NCBI RefSeq assembly: GCF_003355475.1
Contig: NZ_CP031356.1
Coordinates: forward strand, 3,656,647 to 3,720,646
Reading direction: 5' to 3'
Length of the DNA: 64,000 nucleotides
DNA from: Brachybacterium saurashtrense
GTDB taxonomy: Bacteria; Actinomycetota; Actinomycetes; Actinomycetales; Dermabacteraceae
This document shows, in pieces, positions 43,911 to 53,020 of this stretch. The stretch's first letter is position 1. Every line of letters begins with the position of its first letter. Position numbers and translations under genes: made by a program. A model generated the notes under the pieces. That model searched no databases. It was not told the origin of the DNA and saw only the letters and a list, made by a program, of their open reading frames with translations.

Positions 43911-44920
43911 CTAGTTGTAGTTGGTCATGACGTTGTCGACGCCGGTGTGGAGGCGTGAGGCCGGGGGCTGATCGCCGCAGGCGGTGTGGGGCCGATGGTA
44001 GTTGTAGTGGTGGAGCCAGACGGCGTGGCGGTCCCGTCGTTCCTGTTCGGAGGTGAAGACCTCGGCGTAGAGGAACTCGTCGGCGGTGATCCGCTGGAAC
44101 CGCTCGACCTTTCCGTTGTGGCGGGGCGTGTAGGCGCGGGTCCGCTGATGACGGGAGACCTTCCCGCGGACCGAGCTGGCGAACGCGTTCGAGCGGTCGT
44201 TCGCCCCGTTGTCGCTGACCAGCCGCGTGATCCGGGTGATCCCGTGCGCGGCGAAGAACGCGAACGCCCGATGGAGGAACCCGATCGTCGTCGCCGCTGT
44301 CTCGTCCTCGAGCGGTTCGGTGTAGGCGAGGCGTGAGAACCCGTCGATCGCCGAGTGGAGGTAGGTGTAGCCGACCCGCCTGCCCTTCCCTCGCTTCGAG
44401 CTGCGGGCGGCGTCGCTGTCGCGGCCGTGGACCTTCCAGCCGCCGCCGTCGGGGATCTCCCGACCTTCTTCACGTCGATGTGGACCATGTGCCCGGGGTA
44501 GCGGGCGATGATCCTCCCTGGTGACCGGAGGTTCTCCCCGTGCGGGGTGATGTCGCGGATCCGGTTCAGGCCCAGGCGGTCCAACCAGCGCGTCACCGTC
44601 CGCACGCAGTAGAGGACGTCGTGCCCGTCGGCGAGTTCGCGGGCGATCCGACGAGCCGACCACTTCCGTTTCCGTCGCCAGTGCTCGATCAGCTCGACCA
44701 CCCAGGCCGGTAGGCGCGTGGGCCGGTGAGCGGGAGCGCTGGAGCGGTCCTCGAGACCGATCTCGCCGTGGTCGCGGTAGCGGGCGACCCACTTCGAGAG
44801 GGTCGAGCGGGCGATGTGGAACTCCGCAGCGACGTGAGCGATCGGACGACCCCGCTCGATCACCTGCGCGACGGCTCGCAGCCTTCCAATCACGGTCAGC
44901 GGGGCATTACGGTGGGTCAT
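43911..44920 (-). pseudogene. IS481 transposase, copy 1, frameshifted
   Basis: First frame: HTH part (IERGRPIAHVAAEFHIARST) and the start of the DDE domain, MVHIDVKKVG. The rest is in the -1 frame: IPDGGGWKVHGRD, YLHSAIDGFSRLAYTE, RLVSDNGAND, YTPRHNGKVERFQR. The join is at GGG (44459-44461). One extra G, or a -1 ribosomal shift, gives a normal protein of about 336 residues. The stop codon TAG is formed by the flanking CTAG target. Confidence 0.88.
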
Positions 44921-45032
44921 GGAACGGGTCTCCTCCCGGCAGATGAATGGCTTCAGCACCACCCATCGTGCCGGTCAGGGACCCGTTCCTTCATCCCCAC
45001 CCCAGTGACCACAACGTCACGACCCGCAACAC
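43915..45032 (-). mobile_element. IS481-family element, copy 1 (1,118 bp)
   Basis: Bounded by CTAG at 43911-43914 and 45033-45036, the four-base target typical of IS481. Imperfect inverted ends share GTC.TGACGTTGT. It is identical in length and, wherever I compared it, in sequence to copy 2, in opposite orientation. It cuts the gene at 45037-45402. Confidence 0.92.
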
Positions 45033-45402
45033 CTAGATCAGCGAGGCCGGAGAGTGCCGCGTAAACAGCCTCAGAACGCATTCGTCCGGTCTTGGGAAAG
45101 GCAGCCTTGCTATTGAGGATCTCGATCGAGAACGGTCGGGGTCCTCCTGCCGAGTCCATGGCGTTCAGCAGGTCCGGTCCGGAATCCTTGTCAGGGTCGT
45201 CGCCGGCCTTGGCACGGTGGCTGCGGTAATGGCGCAGGACGTTGCGAACAGACGCAGACGTGGCCCGAAGGGAGTAAGCGGAATTTAGAGCACACAGGGC
45301 AAGGGAATCCCTAATCTCCACCGGGGCGCCCCAGGTCGTTGAATCACCGAGATCCCTGCGGGCGGCCTCAATGACGTTCTCGAGATCGGCGTGAGCGGTC
45401 AT
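45033..45402 (-). pseudogene. Unknown protein gene interrupted by IS481
   Basis: The first 123 residues survive (MTAHADLENVIEAARRDLGD..., DSLALCALNSAYSLRATSASV). No named family is recognised. Removing the IS and one CTAG joins this frame to 22 further codons whose TGA overlaps the DUF6308 start, giving about 145 residues. This shows the insertion was clean and that both genes formed one unit. Confidence 0.65.
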
Positions 45403-45411
45403 GCCCTGATT

Positions 45412-45702
45412 TTATCCGGTGGGGCGTGCCTGCGTTGGCCCTTCGAGCTGGAACATGGGGGTGTCGAGACAGCGGTACCGTGCAGAACGGCTGATGCCAT
45501 CCTCACGCGCGTCGTGAGCATTCGGAGTACCGGCCAGTGCGGCGTTGCGGAGTTCGCGGACCTTCATGGAATCCATGGAATGGGGACGGCCCGTGCAGCC
45601 GCCGCGCTCCCTCGCTTCTGCGATCCCCTCGCCCTGGCGCTGCCGGATCAGGTCCCGCTCGAACTGGGCGACGCTGCCCATCATGATCAGCTGGAAAGCC
45701 AC
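45412..45702 (-). pseudogene. Serine resolvase C-terminal fragment
   Basis: MMGSVAQFERDLIRQRQGEG and RERGGCTGRP are the E-helix and linker of resolvase/invertase serine recombinases. A weak HTH remnant (DGISRSARYRCLD) follows. The catalytic N-terminal domain is absent. Confidence 0.75.
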
Positions 45703-45755
45703 TACCGGACCCGCGTGCCAGTAATTTACTGGAAGAGCGTACCAAGGAACCGCTA

Positions 45756-47006
45756 CTACTTTCCCAGCAAAGCCTCCATCCAGCCAGTGAAGGACATCTC
45801 CCAGTCTTCTTCCTCTGGTGCCACTCCATCTCGAAAACGTCTCATCTTATCGGTCAGCTTTCTTCGCCGCTCGAGCCCTTCGGGACCGACCGCCTTGATT
45901 GCGGTCCGTGGATACACGTTGGCCTTTTCCGCTATCCGATCGGTAACGAAGGCGACAAACTCGTCGTACGCACTTACCGCTTCACGTGTTTCATTGTATG
46001 AGGGTCGATACCCAGCATGAACAACTCTATTTCTGAGCGCCACGCCATGTCTCATCCAAATTTCCCACGGACTAGCTTCCGCCGACCAATTTCCTCCAAG
46101 GCGTTTGGATAGCTCTTCCCGCACCCTACTTCGCTTCTCGAGAGCGTAAAACACGCTTCGGGCACTCTTGACGGACGCCTCATCTTGGACGTTCGGCCAA
46201 GCTTCCTCCCAAAGCAGGTGACTAACAATGGTCGTCAATAGGGTTTCGACGGAGGTACCCATGGAAATAACAGCGTCAGAATACTGGCCGATCTTGTACT
46301 GGTGCTTCGCCCTGTATGCTCGCTCGAGGTATTGACGTAGAGGGTGCTCGAGCTTGCCAACATGCTCGTAAATCGCCTCCGTCACAGACTCTTCCATCGC
46401 CTCATCTCGGACGCTCACACCCATATTTATATGCGCCAGATGAACGATCCCGCTAACATTCCATTCCGAAGCCGGGGGAACGGACCACCTTTCCACCTCG
46501 GGCCAGCCGCGATCAGTGAAGGACTGAGAGACAATTAGCAGGTACGGCATTGACTCGTATGTTATCTGCGGATAGTAATTACGCGACACGTGCGAAACAG
46601 CTCGAATCGCGGCATTTGCCGCGCCGATACCAGTCTGAATCGGATCACTCAAAGGGGGCCAAGTACGAGGATCGTCTGCCCCGCTGTTGCTTCGCGGGCA
46701 GCTCCTTTCTGTCACGACATCAATCATTGTTGCGACAGAAGCTTGGCCTCGATCCGCGACTGGCGTAGCGCTCCCTGATAGACCAATGTGGTGAAGGAGC
46801 CTCGACTGCGCCTCGACATTATATTCCAAGCTCGATGCAGACAGTGCGGAAAGGTGGTGGAAGTTAACCGTAACCTGCACCGCCCTCTCTGCCCCAAAAG
46901 CCGAGTCGGTCAAATCGTGGTAAATGCTCGAAATCGGCACACCTTCCGCGATGGGTAGGTAGAAGTCGAGGGGTATCATAAATCGAATAAGCTCAATTTT
47001 TCCCAA
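45756..47006 (-). CDS. HEPN-motif protein, possible defence RNase
   Basis: 416 residues, with base composition clearly lower in GC than all neighbours, so recently acquired. The C-terminal third has helical sequence with QYSDAVISMGTSVETLLTTI and the HEPN RNase signature RNRVVH at 325-330 (R-N-x3-H), similar to the HEPN domain of ApeA-like proteins. The N-terminal 200 residues match nothing I know. Next to another HEPN-motif gene and a type III R-M system, a role in phage defence is likely but inferred. Confidence 0.65.
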   Translation of the reverse strand: MGKIELIRFMIPLDFYLPIAEGVPISSIYHDLTDSAFGAERAVQVTVNFHHLSALSASSLEYNVEAQSRLLHHIGLSGSATPVADRGQASVATMIDVVTERSCPRSNSGADDPRTWPPLSDPIQTGIGAANAAIRAVSHVSRNYYPQITYESMPYLLIVSQSFTDRGWPEVERWSVPPASEWNVSGIVHLAHINMGVSVRDEAMEESVTEAIYEHVGKLEHPLRQYLERAYRAKHQYKIGQYSDAVISMGTSVETLLTTIVSHLLWEEAWPNVQDEASVKSARSVFYALEKRSRVREELSKRLGGNWSAEASPWEIWMRHGVALRNRVVHAGYRPSYNETREAVSAYDEFVAFVTDRIAEKANVYPRTAIKAVGPEGLERRRKLTDKMRRFRDGVAPEEEDWEMSFTGWMEALLGK

Positions 47007-47377
47007 AGTGCCAACATCTTTCTTCGTGCGAGCGATTGACTTCCAGAGCGTTCGCTAAGGCCGACATTTGTTCAAATCTCAATAGGCTTACGTTTCGTCG
47101 TTTGCCGACTAGTCGGGGCATGTCTTTCGAAGTTCAAGCAGGCGGCGCTCGTACGCCGCAAGCATTAGTGATCCTCGAGTGGTGTGCCGCACCAGCGAAG
47201 AAAAGGCCGGTGACCATGTTCCCCCAGTGGGTCACCATGAGCTCGGCGTCCTGGGCTTGCTCTTGATATGGCTGTGCTGACGACATGCCTTAGCTTACGC
47301 GGCACCCAGATCCAGAGGGTGCGCCAAGAACGGTAGTTTTCGTACCGACCGATTGGTGGCAGCGAGGGGGTGCGGCC
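47007..47377. other. 370-bp low-GC spacer between HEPN genes
   Basis: No gene of known family. A 50-codon frame on the minus strand (47134-47286, MSSAQPYQEQ...) has no good ribosome-binding site and is doubtful. The AT-rich part near 46980-47100 could carry the promoter of the HEPN gene. Confidence 0.4.
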
Positions 47378-48430
47378 CTAGTCCTCACCGTTGTTCTCGT
47401 TCGTCAGGGGAGCCGCACCGGTGACCTTCGCGTAGACGTCCGGATCACTTAGCTTGCGGATGAGGAAGTTCACCCAGGCTTCGGTGAACACGTACTGCTT
47501 GAAGGCAGCGTTCCAGCGGCAGAACTCAGCACGGGTGGCAGCGGGATCGCTCGCGCCGGTCGGCGGTCGCGCCCGAAAGTGGCGCCAGCACTGCGTATGC
47601 ATGTGGATGGTGAACGGTTTGCGAAGCGCTACGGCTACCCGCTCAACGACCTGTTTTGGAAGAAGGTTCCCGAGGTCGGCGACCGGGATCTGCTTCTCCC
47701 TGATGATTGTGCGTACCTGGTCCACCACAGCGTTCTGCTCGTCGGTGAGATCGCTCGCGTTGACGTAGGTCATCGCGGCATCCGCCTCGGTTTTGGGTCC
47801 CTTGTGTGGGATGAGATAGATGCGGAAGTCGAAGGCTTGGTCCTGAGCGACGTCGGGCTCGATCGCGGCGTCGAAATCTTGAATCCACTCCATCACCGGA
47901 ACTGGTACTTGGCTACGTACCCGCTTCACCGCTGAGACGGCGTCCTGGGTGATCGAGGAGACGAACAGCGGGAACCGCAGCTCGTCCGCCAGAGCTTCGT
48001 CCGGACCGAACCACTCGACCAACGTGGCCTCGAAGTTCAGCAGGTGCGCTTGGGTGCGTCCAGCGACGAGGGCCGCGATGTTGCCCTCGTGACGATGCTC
48101 CACCCGGTTACGCAGGCCGGTGAAGAACTCGATGTTCGCCCGTCGGGGGTCGTTGTCAGCCAGCAGCTCGCGTCGCAACTGCCGCGCGGACTTGTACTGC
48201 CACTCCCCGTCCTCGCTACGCACACGCTGCCCGCGCTGGTTCCGCACGAACAGGTCGCCGCCCGTCTTCTCGGTGTGCGCTTGCATCAGCTTCAACCACG
48301 CCAGCGCCATGTGCACGATGAAAGCCTCTAACTGGCGCTCGTTGCCCTGTCGGTTGTAGAGGTCGACCGCGAGGCGCGCCTCGTTCTTGGCTGCCTGCAA
48401 CGTGTGCCACCAACGGGGGCGGGGTGCCAT
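47378..48430 (-). CDS. DUF3644 HEPN-type protein
   Basis: 350 residues from the ATG preceded by AGGAG. The N-terminal domain LQAAKNEARLAVDLYNR, LEAFIVHMALAWLKLMQAH and IEFFTGLRNRVEHRH fits DUF3644, with HEPN signature RNRVEH at residues 107-112. The remaining 230 residues are a family-specific extension. DUF3644 proteins are frequently found in defence or mobile regions; RNase activity is predicted from the motif only. Confidence 0.75.
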   Translation of the reverse strand: MAPRPRWWHTLQAAKNEARLAVDLYNRQGNERQLEAFIVHMALAWLKLMQAHTEKTGGDLFVRNQRGQRVRSEDGEWQYKSARQLRRELLADNDPRRANIEFFTGLRNRVEHRHEGNIAALVAGRTQAHLLNFEATLVEWFGPDEALADELRFPLFVSSITQDAVSAVKRVRSQVPVPVMEWIQDFDAAIEPDVAQDQAFDFRIYLIPHKGPKTEADAAMTYVNASDLTDEQNAVVDQVRTIIREKQIPVADLGNLLPKQVVERVAVALRKPFTIHMHTQCWRHFRARPPTGASDPAATRAEFCRWNAAFKQYVFTEAWVNFLIRKLSDPDVYAKVTGAAPLTNENNGED

Positions 48431-48511
48431 GTAGGTCTCCTCCATGCAGTTCATCGTGAGGCGGAGTGAGATCACTCCTTGCGTAAGCATGGCATCCGAG
48501 ACTGCGCATTA

Positions 48512-49779
48512 GGGACTGCCGCACGATCAGGTGACAGTTGGGGTGTCAGGCCGCGAGGTCCACGGCGGGATTCATGATGGTCTCGTATTCGATGGGCGTC
48601 AATCGGCCCAGGCGGGCCTGTCGACGACGCCGGTGGTAGGTCCTCTCGATCCAAGTGATCATCGCGATGCGTAGCTCCTCTCGGGTCCGCCACCGCTTGC
48701 GATCCAGGACGTTCTTCTGGAGCAGTGCGAAGAAGGATTCCATCGCGGCGTTGTCCCCGGCGGCACCGACTTTCCCCATCGATCCGATGAGGTGATGACG
48801 GTTCAGTGCGTGCACGAATTTGCGTGACCTGAATTGGCTCCCGCGGTCCGAGTGCACGATGCATCCGGCAGCATCGCGACGGCGCGATACCGCGTTGTCT
48901 AGGGCGTTCACCGCAAGGCGGGCCTTCATCCGGTCGCTGATGGAGTAGCCGACGATGCGGCCGGAGAACACGTCCTTGATGGCGCAGAGGTAGAGCTTGC
49001 CCTCATCGGTCCAGTGCTCCGTAATATCGGTCAGCCACAGTTCGTTGACGTCATCGGCGGGGAGTCGCGCTTGACCAGGTCGTCGTGGACTGGTGGTCCG
49101 GGACGCTTCCCGTTCTTGCCGCGCTTCTTCCCGAAGGCGGACCACCACTGGTTGTCTCGGCAGATCTTCCACGCGGTCCTCTCGCACATCATCTCGCCGG
49201 CCTCGGCGGCCTCGTCGACCAGGAGCCGGTACCCGTACTCGGGGTCGTCGCGATGGGCGTCCACCAGTGCGTTGGCACGGTAGCCCTCGATCAGCTCGGC
49301 CTGGGTGACCTGCTGGTGGCGCCAGCGGTAGTAGGGCTGGCGGGAGAGCTTCAGGACCCGCAGGGACACCGCGACGGGGATCCCGTCGGCGGCGAGCTCG
49401 CTCACGAGCGGGTAGAGCTTTTTCCCGGCAGGTTCGCCTGGGAGAGGTAGGCCGCGGCGCGGCGGAGGACCTCGTTCTCCTGCTGGAGCAGCCGGATCTG
49501 CTTGCGCGCCTCGCGCAGCTCGGTCGAGTCCTCCCGGGTCTTCCCAGGCCGGTTGCCGTCGTCGATGTCGGCTTGGCGGATCCACTTGTGCAGCGTCATC
49601 TCGTGGACGCCGAAGTCCTTCGCGATCTGCGCGATGGTGATGCCGTCCTCGCGGGACCGAGCCACGCGCACGACATCGTCGCGGAACTCCTGGGGGTAGG
49701 GAGCGGGCATGGTGCACATCCTTCCAGGCCACCCTGCGGGCAAGCCAGATCAGATGTCACCTATCGGTACGGCAGTCCC
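48512..49779 (-). mobile_element. IS3-family element (about 1,268 bp)
   Basis: Terminal inverted repeats begin GGGACTGCCG at both ends and share AGGTGACA about 15 bases in. It contains OrfA and OrfB. No matching target duplication is visible. The right end abuts an older IS3 remnant in the same orientation. A further copy of this end sequence occurs at 55605-55631. Confidence 0.85.
48546..49710 (-). pseudogene. IS3 transposase OrfA-OrfB, OrfB frameshifted
   Basis: OrfA (49710-49402, 102 residues) has EFRDDVVRVARSREDGITIAQIAKDFGVHEMTLHKW. It ends after the slippery heptamer G-GGA-AAA (49426-49420); a -1 shift leads into OrfB (KKLYPLVSELAADG, YYRWRHQ, EYGYRLLVDEA). A second, non-programmed break in the C4 run at 49059-49062 separates this from WLTDITEHW, VHSDRGSQF and MESFFALLQKN (DDE residues). 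One added base would repair it. Confidence 0.85.
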
Positions 49780-50259
49780 GATCGTGTCCTCGACCAGGGC
49801 ATCTGTGATGGTGCGGGCAGCGATGCGGGCCGGTCGCTTCCAAGACCGATAGGTCCGCGCAGCGATCCTCAAGCCCTGCTGGCGCAGGATGCGGAGGAAC
49901 GGCTCGACTGCATAGCCCTCGACTCTCATCTCGTCGATGAAGGCCAGGATCAGCGGTGGCGGGGGTCGAGCTCCCCCGCGAAGAATATTGAGGCCCGGCG
50001 GAGGATCTCGTTGTCCTCGCGCAGCCGCTTGTTCTCGGCTTTCAGCCGCTTGACCTCCGCAGACTCTTCGCTCGTGATGCCGGGGCGGGTTCCGTCATCG
50101 ACCTCGGCCTGCGCGAGCCAGCGCCGCACGGCTCCGCGAAACGCCTTCCTGCCGAGCGACCGCGGTGACTGCGGCGGTCAGGGTGGGGTGCTCCTGCTGG
50201 TGCTCTCGCACGAGCCGCACGCACCTCGCGCGCAGCTGGGGATCGATCTTCTTCGGCAT
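49780..50259 (-). pseudogene. Older IS3 transposase remnant
   Basis: OrfA starts MPKKIDPQLRARCVRLVREH after GGAAGG and has TAAVTAVARQEGVSR; a break follows, then EVDDGTRPGITSEESAEVKRLKAENKRLREDN-like coiled-coil sequence and the OrfB start LILAFIDEMRVEGYAVEPFL. OrfB is cut off at the terminal repeat of the IS3 element at 49779. Confidence 0.75.
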
Positions 50260-50365
50260 GTTGTCCATCCTTCCGGACTCAAACAGCACCGGCATCGAAC
50301 CTGGGCCGATTCATTCCGACACCGACCGCCCGCTGGACCCGGGCCGTTCAGAAGGAGTCCCCACC

Positions 50366-50473
50366 ATGACCGAGCGCACCATCACTCTCGTCTCCCACCC
50401 CGGAAGCTGCGGCCTCGACGTCGACCACGGCACCGAGCAGTGGGGAGAGCTCACCGCCTGGCCCCGACCCCGC
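50366..50473 (+). pseudogene. 5' stump of unknown gene
   Basis: A strong AAGGAG before ATG opens 36 codons (MTERTITLVSHPGSCGLDVD...) that then run antisense into the 3' end of the res gene. Probably a gene cut when the restriction system arrived. No family recognised. Confidence 0.4.
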
Positions 50474-53020
50474 TCAGTCGTCCAGGAGAGCACCCTTGAG
50501 CAAATCCCACGACCCGCTCGCCGAGGCGACATCCGACTCGGTGATAAACAGATACCGCCACGTCCCGTAGTACTCCTCCGCGTTCACGTGGCGGACCCAC
50601 TTCTCCGCGGTCTCCTTCTTCGCCATCACCTCCGGGTCGCTGCGCCGCACGCTACTGTCGTCCTTCCCCTCAATCAGCCACTGCACCCCGGCGGAGTCGA
50701 TCGCGATGAAGTCCGGGTAATAGCGGCCCCCTTCCCACGGGATGTGGACCTCACCGGTCGACGGCAGGCGCAGCCAGTGCTCGACATCGTTCGAGGACGA
50801 CTCCAGGATCGCCGCAATCTCCCACTCCGTGTTCTTCGCGTCGAACGATGCATACGGCATGATTGACCGCTTCCAACCGCCAAACAGGACACCCTTCGCG
50901 TACGAGTCGCGGCCCACGAGGAGCGCCTTCGACTCCATCACGTCGACCGGCTCCACCGGGAGCTTCACCTCTGTGATCGTGTGCGTCACGGCGGATGTGG
51001 TCTTCGACGCCTGCTCCCGGATCAGGGACTCCATCCCGAAAGCCGCCTGACGGAACCGGGTGTCGTTCCACTCGCTCGTGCTCTCGCCGGCGCCCTCGAG
51101 GAACGCGTTGACCAGTGCCACAGTCGCTCTGCGTTCCTGCTTGGTCGCCTGCACCATCGGCAAGCGCATCACCCGCGCGATCAGATCCTCCCGCACGGTG
51201 TCCAGCTTCATCGACTGCTGACGGGCCTCCGCTTCCTCGGCGTCGCGAGCCGTGATCGTGATGTCGTCGCCGTCGCGCGTCGCGTCGACCTCCTTGCGGT
51301 GCAGGGGAATCACCGCCGTGTCCGTGAACCGGCGCCCCTTCTCCCGTCCGTGCGAGAGAGGCAGGTCGGCGACAGCGAACTGCCCCGCTGTGACGATCCG
51401 GTCGCGACGCGGGAACACGATCTGCGGAGCACCGTCCCGGCGGTACGTGGCGACAGGACGTTCCGGCGCCGGCGGCCTCTCGTCCTCGTCGTTCTCGCGG
51501 AGGAGGAACCCGCCCATGTCGTTAGAACCGTCACCGCCGCTGGGCGCCGTTCCGTCGCCGCTGCTGCCCGTGCCCGAGCTCGAGCCCGAGCCCTCGGCGG
51601 ACGTGTCCGTCCCCTCAGTGCCGCCGAAGTCGAACAGGTCCCCGGTCCCGCGCCCGGTCCGCCGCTGGTGCTCCCCCGCGGCGCTATTCTCCTCGTCGGA
51701 CGGCGTGCTCGAACGCGCACCACCGCCATCATCCACATCGATCGCCGACGACGGCGTGACCAGACGCTGCTTCAGCACGTCCTTCTGCGCGAGCAGCTGT
51801 TCCCAGCGGTCATGCGCCACCAGATCCACCTGGTCGACATCGTCCCAGCCGGTCCGCTTCCCGTACGGCAGCCGCAGACCGCGACCGAGGATTTGCTCCG
51901 TCAGCGACTCCGACGCCAGCTTCCTCATCGCCACGATCACCGCGATGTTCTTGACGTCCCAGCCCTCACGCAGCTTGTTCACCGACACGATCGCGCGGAT
52001 CGGCGAGGCCGGGGACTCCACATCGTCCAGCATCGACAGCGCCTCCTCGGAGGACTGCTCCGTCACGACCAGCACAGAGCCGCCGTCACCGATGTACCCG
52101 TCTCCGGCCAGCAGGTCCCCGATCCGGTCCGCCTCCGCCACGGTCTGCGCGACGACGAACAGGACCGGCTTCACCGACGAGATGCCCTCCGCGGCGGCGT
52201 ACTCCCGGTAGGAGCGCTCTTTCCGCTCCAGCAGCGCGACCGCGTCGCCGAGCTGCACCTCGTCCGAGCTGATCCCGCCCCGCCGGTACACGATCACCGG
52301 GATCTTCACGAACCCGTCGGCGATCGCCTCACCGAGCGTGTACTCGAACGCGATCCGGGCGATGTCGGTGCGGTCCGGGGTCGCGGTCAAGCCCACCAGG
52401 GCGAGCGGTCCCAGGTCACGCACCGCGCTGGAGAACTTCTTCGCCTGCTCCCGGTACACGTGATGCTCGTCCGCGATCACCAGCAGGTCACGCACCGTCT
52501 CGAGATGCTCGTACAGCGCCTGGCCCAGCACCTCATCCGGCGTGTGGGTCCGCCTCGTCAAGGCGGCCGTCGGCGCAGTGAGCTGCTGGACGTTGAAGAC
52601 GAACACCTTCAGCCGGTGCGGGTCGCGCAACTGAGCCCCCGTCTGGGCGGTGCGGAAGTTCTCCGGGGTCACCATCACAGGGGCGATCTCCGCGCCCTGC
52701 ACATGCTTTGCCGAGGCTCTGTCGAAGTTCGCGATCGTCTTGCGCTGGATGGTCGAGTTCGGGGTGACGACCAGGACGTTGCGCACGCCCTGCTGGGCCG
52801 CGTACTCGACCAGCGCCGCCATCAGGTACGTCTTTCCGACGCCCGTGGCGAGGTCCGCGACGATCTCCGGATAGCCGCCCGCCGTCAGGTACTTCTTCGC
52901 CGGTGCCGCGATCTGCTGCACGACGGCGCGGAGCGCGTTCTTGTTCGGGGCCCGCAGGTCGAAGCGGGAAGCGATCTGCTCGATCAGCTGATCGTCCAGG
53001 GTCATATCGGTGCGGTTCAT
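50474..53020 (-). CDS. res: Type III restriction enzyme, Res helicase-nuclease
   Basis: 848 residues. Superfamily 2 helicase motifs: ATGVGKT at 58-64, DEHH at 184-187, LTATP at 211-215, and QILGRGLRLPYG near 400. A Ser/Gly/Asp-rich linker (about 440-520) follows. The C-terminal PD-(D/E)xK nuclease is shown by YYPDFIAIDSAGVQWLIEGKDD. With Mod it cuts DNA near unmethylated asymmetric sites after ATP-driven movement. Its start overlaps the mod stop (ATGA). Confidence 0.93.
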   Translation of the reverse strand: MNRTDMTLDDQLIEQIASRFDLRAPNKNALRAVVQQIAAPAKKYLTAGGYPEIVADLATGVGKTYLMAALVEYAAQQGVRNVLVVTPNSTIQRKTIANFDRASAKHVQGAEIAPVMVTPENFRTAQTGAQLRDPHRLKVFVFNVQQLTAPTAALTRRTHTPDEVLGQALYEHLETVRDLLVIADEHHVYREQAKKFSSAVRDLGPLALVGLTATPDRTDIARIAFEYTLGEAIADGFVKIPVIVYRRGGISSDEVQLGDAVALLERKERSYREYAAAEGISSVKPVLFVVAQTVAEADRIGDLLAGDGYIGDGGSVLVVTEQSSEEALSMLDDVESPASPIRAIVSVNKLREGWDVKNIAVIVAMRKLASESLTEQILGRGLRLPYGKRTGWDDVDQVDLVAHDRWEQLLAQKDVLKQRLVTPSSAIDVDDGGGARSSTPSDEENSAAGEHQRRTGRGTGDLFDFGGTEGTDTSAEGSGSSSGTGSSGDGTAPSGGDGSNDMGGFLLRENDEDERPPAPERPVATYRRDGAPQIVFPRRDRIVTAGQFAVADLPLSHGREKGRRFTDTAVIPLHRKEVDATRDGDDITITARDAEEAEARQQSMKLDTVREDLIARVMRLPMVQATKQERRATVALVNAFLEGAGESTSEWNDTRFRQAAFGMESLIREQASKTTSAVTHTITEVKLPVEPVDVMESKALLVGRDSYAKGVLFGGWKRSIMPYASFDAKNTEWEIAAILESSSNDVEHWLRLPSTGEVHIPWEGGRYYPDFIAIDSAGVQWLIEGKDDSSVRRSDPEVMAKKETAEKWVRHVNAEEYYGTWRYLFITESDVASASGSWDLLKGALLDD

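Noticed and set aside
47036..47266. 76-residue plus-strand gene in the HEPN spacer
   Set aside because: No ribosome-binding site, no domain, and opposite in direction to its neighbours.
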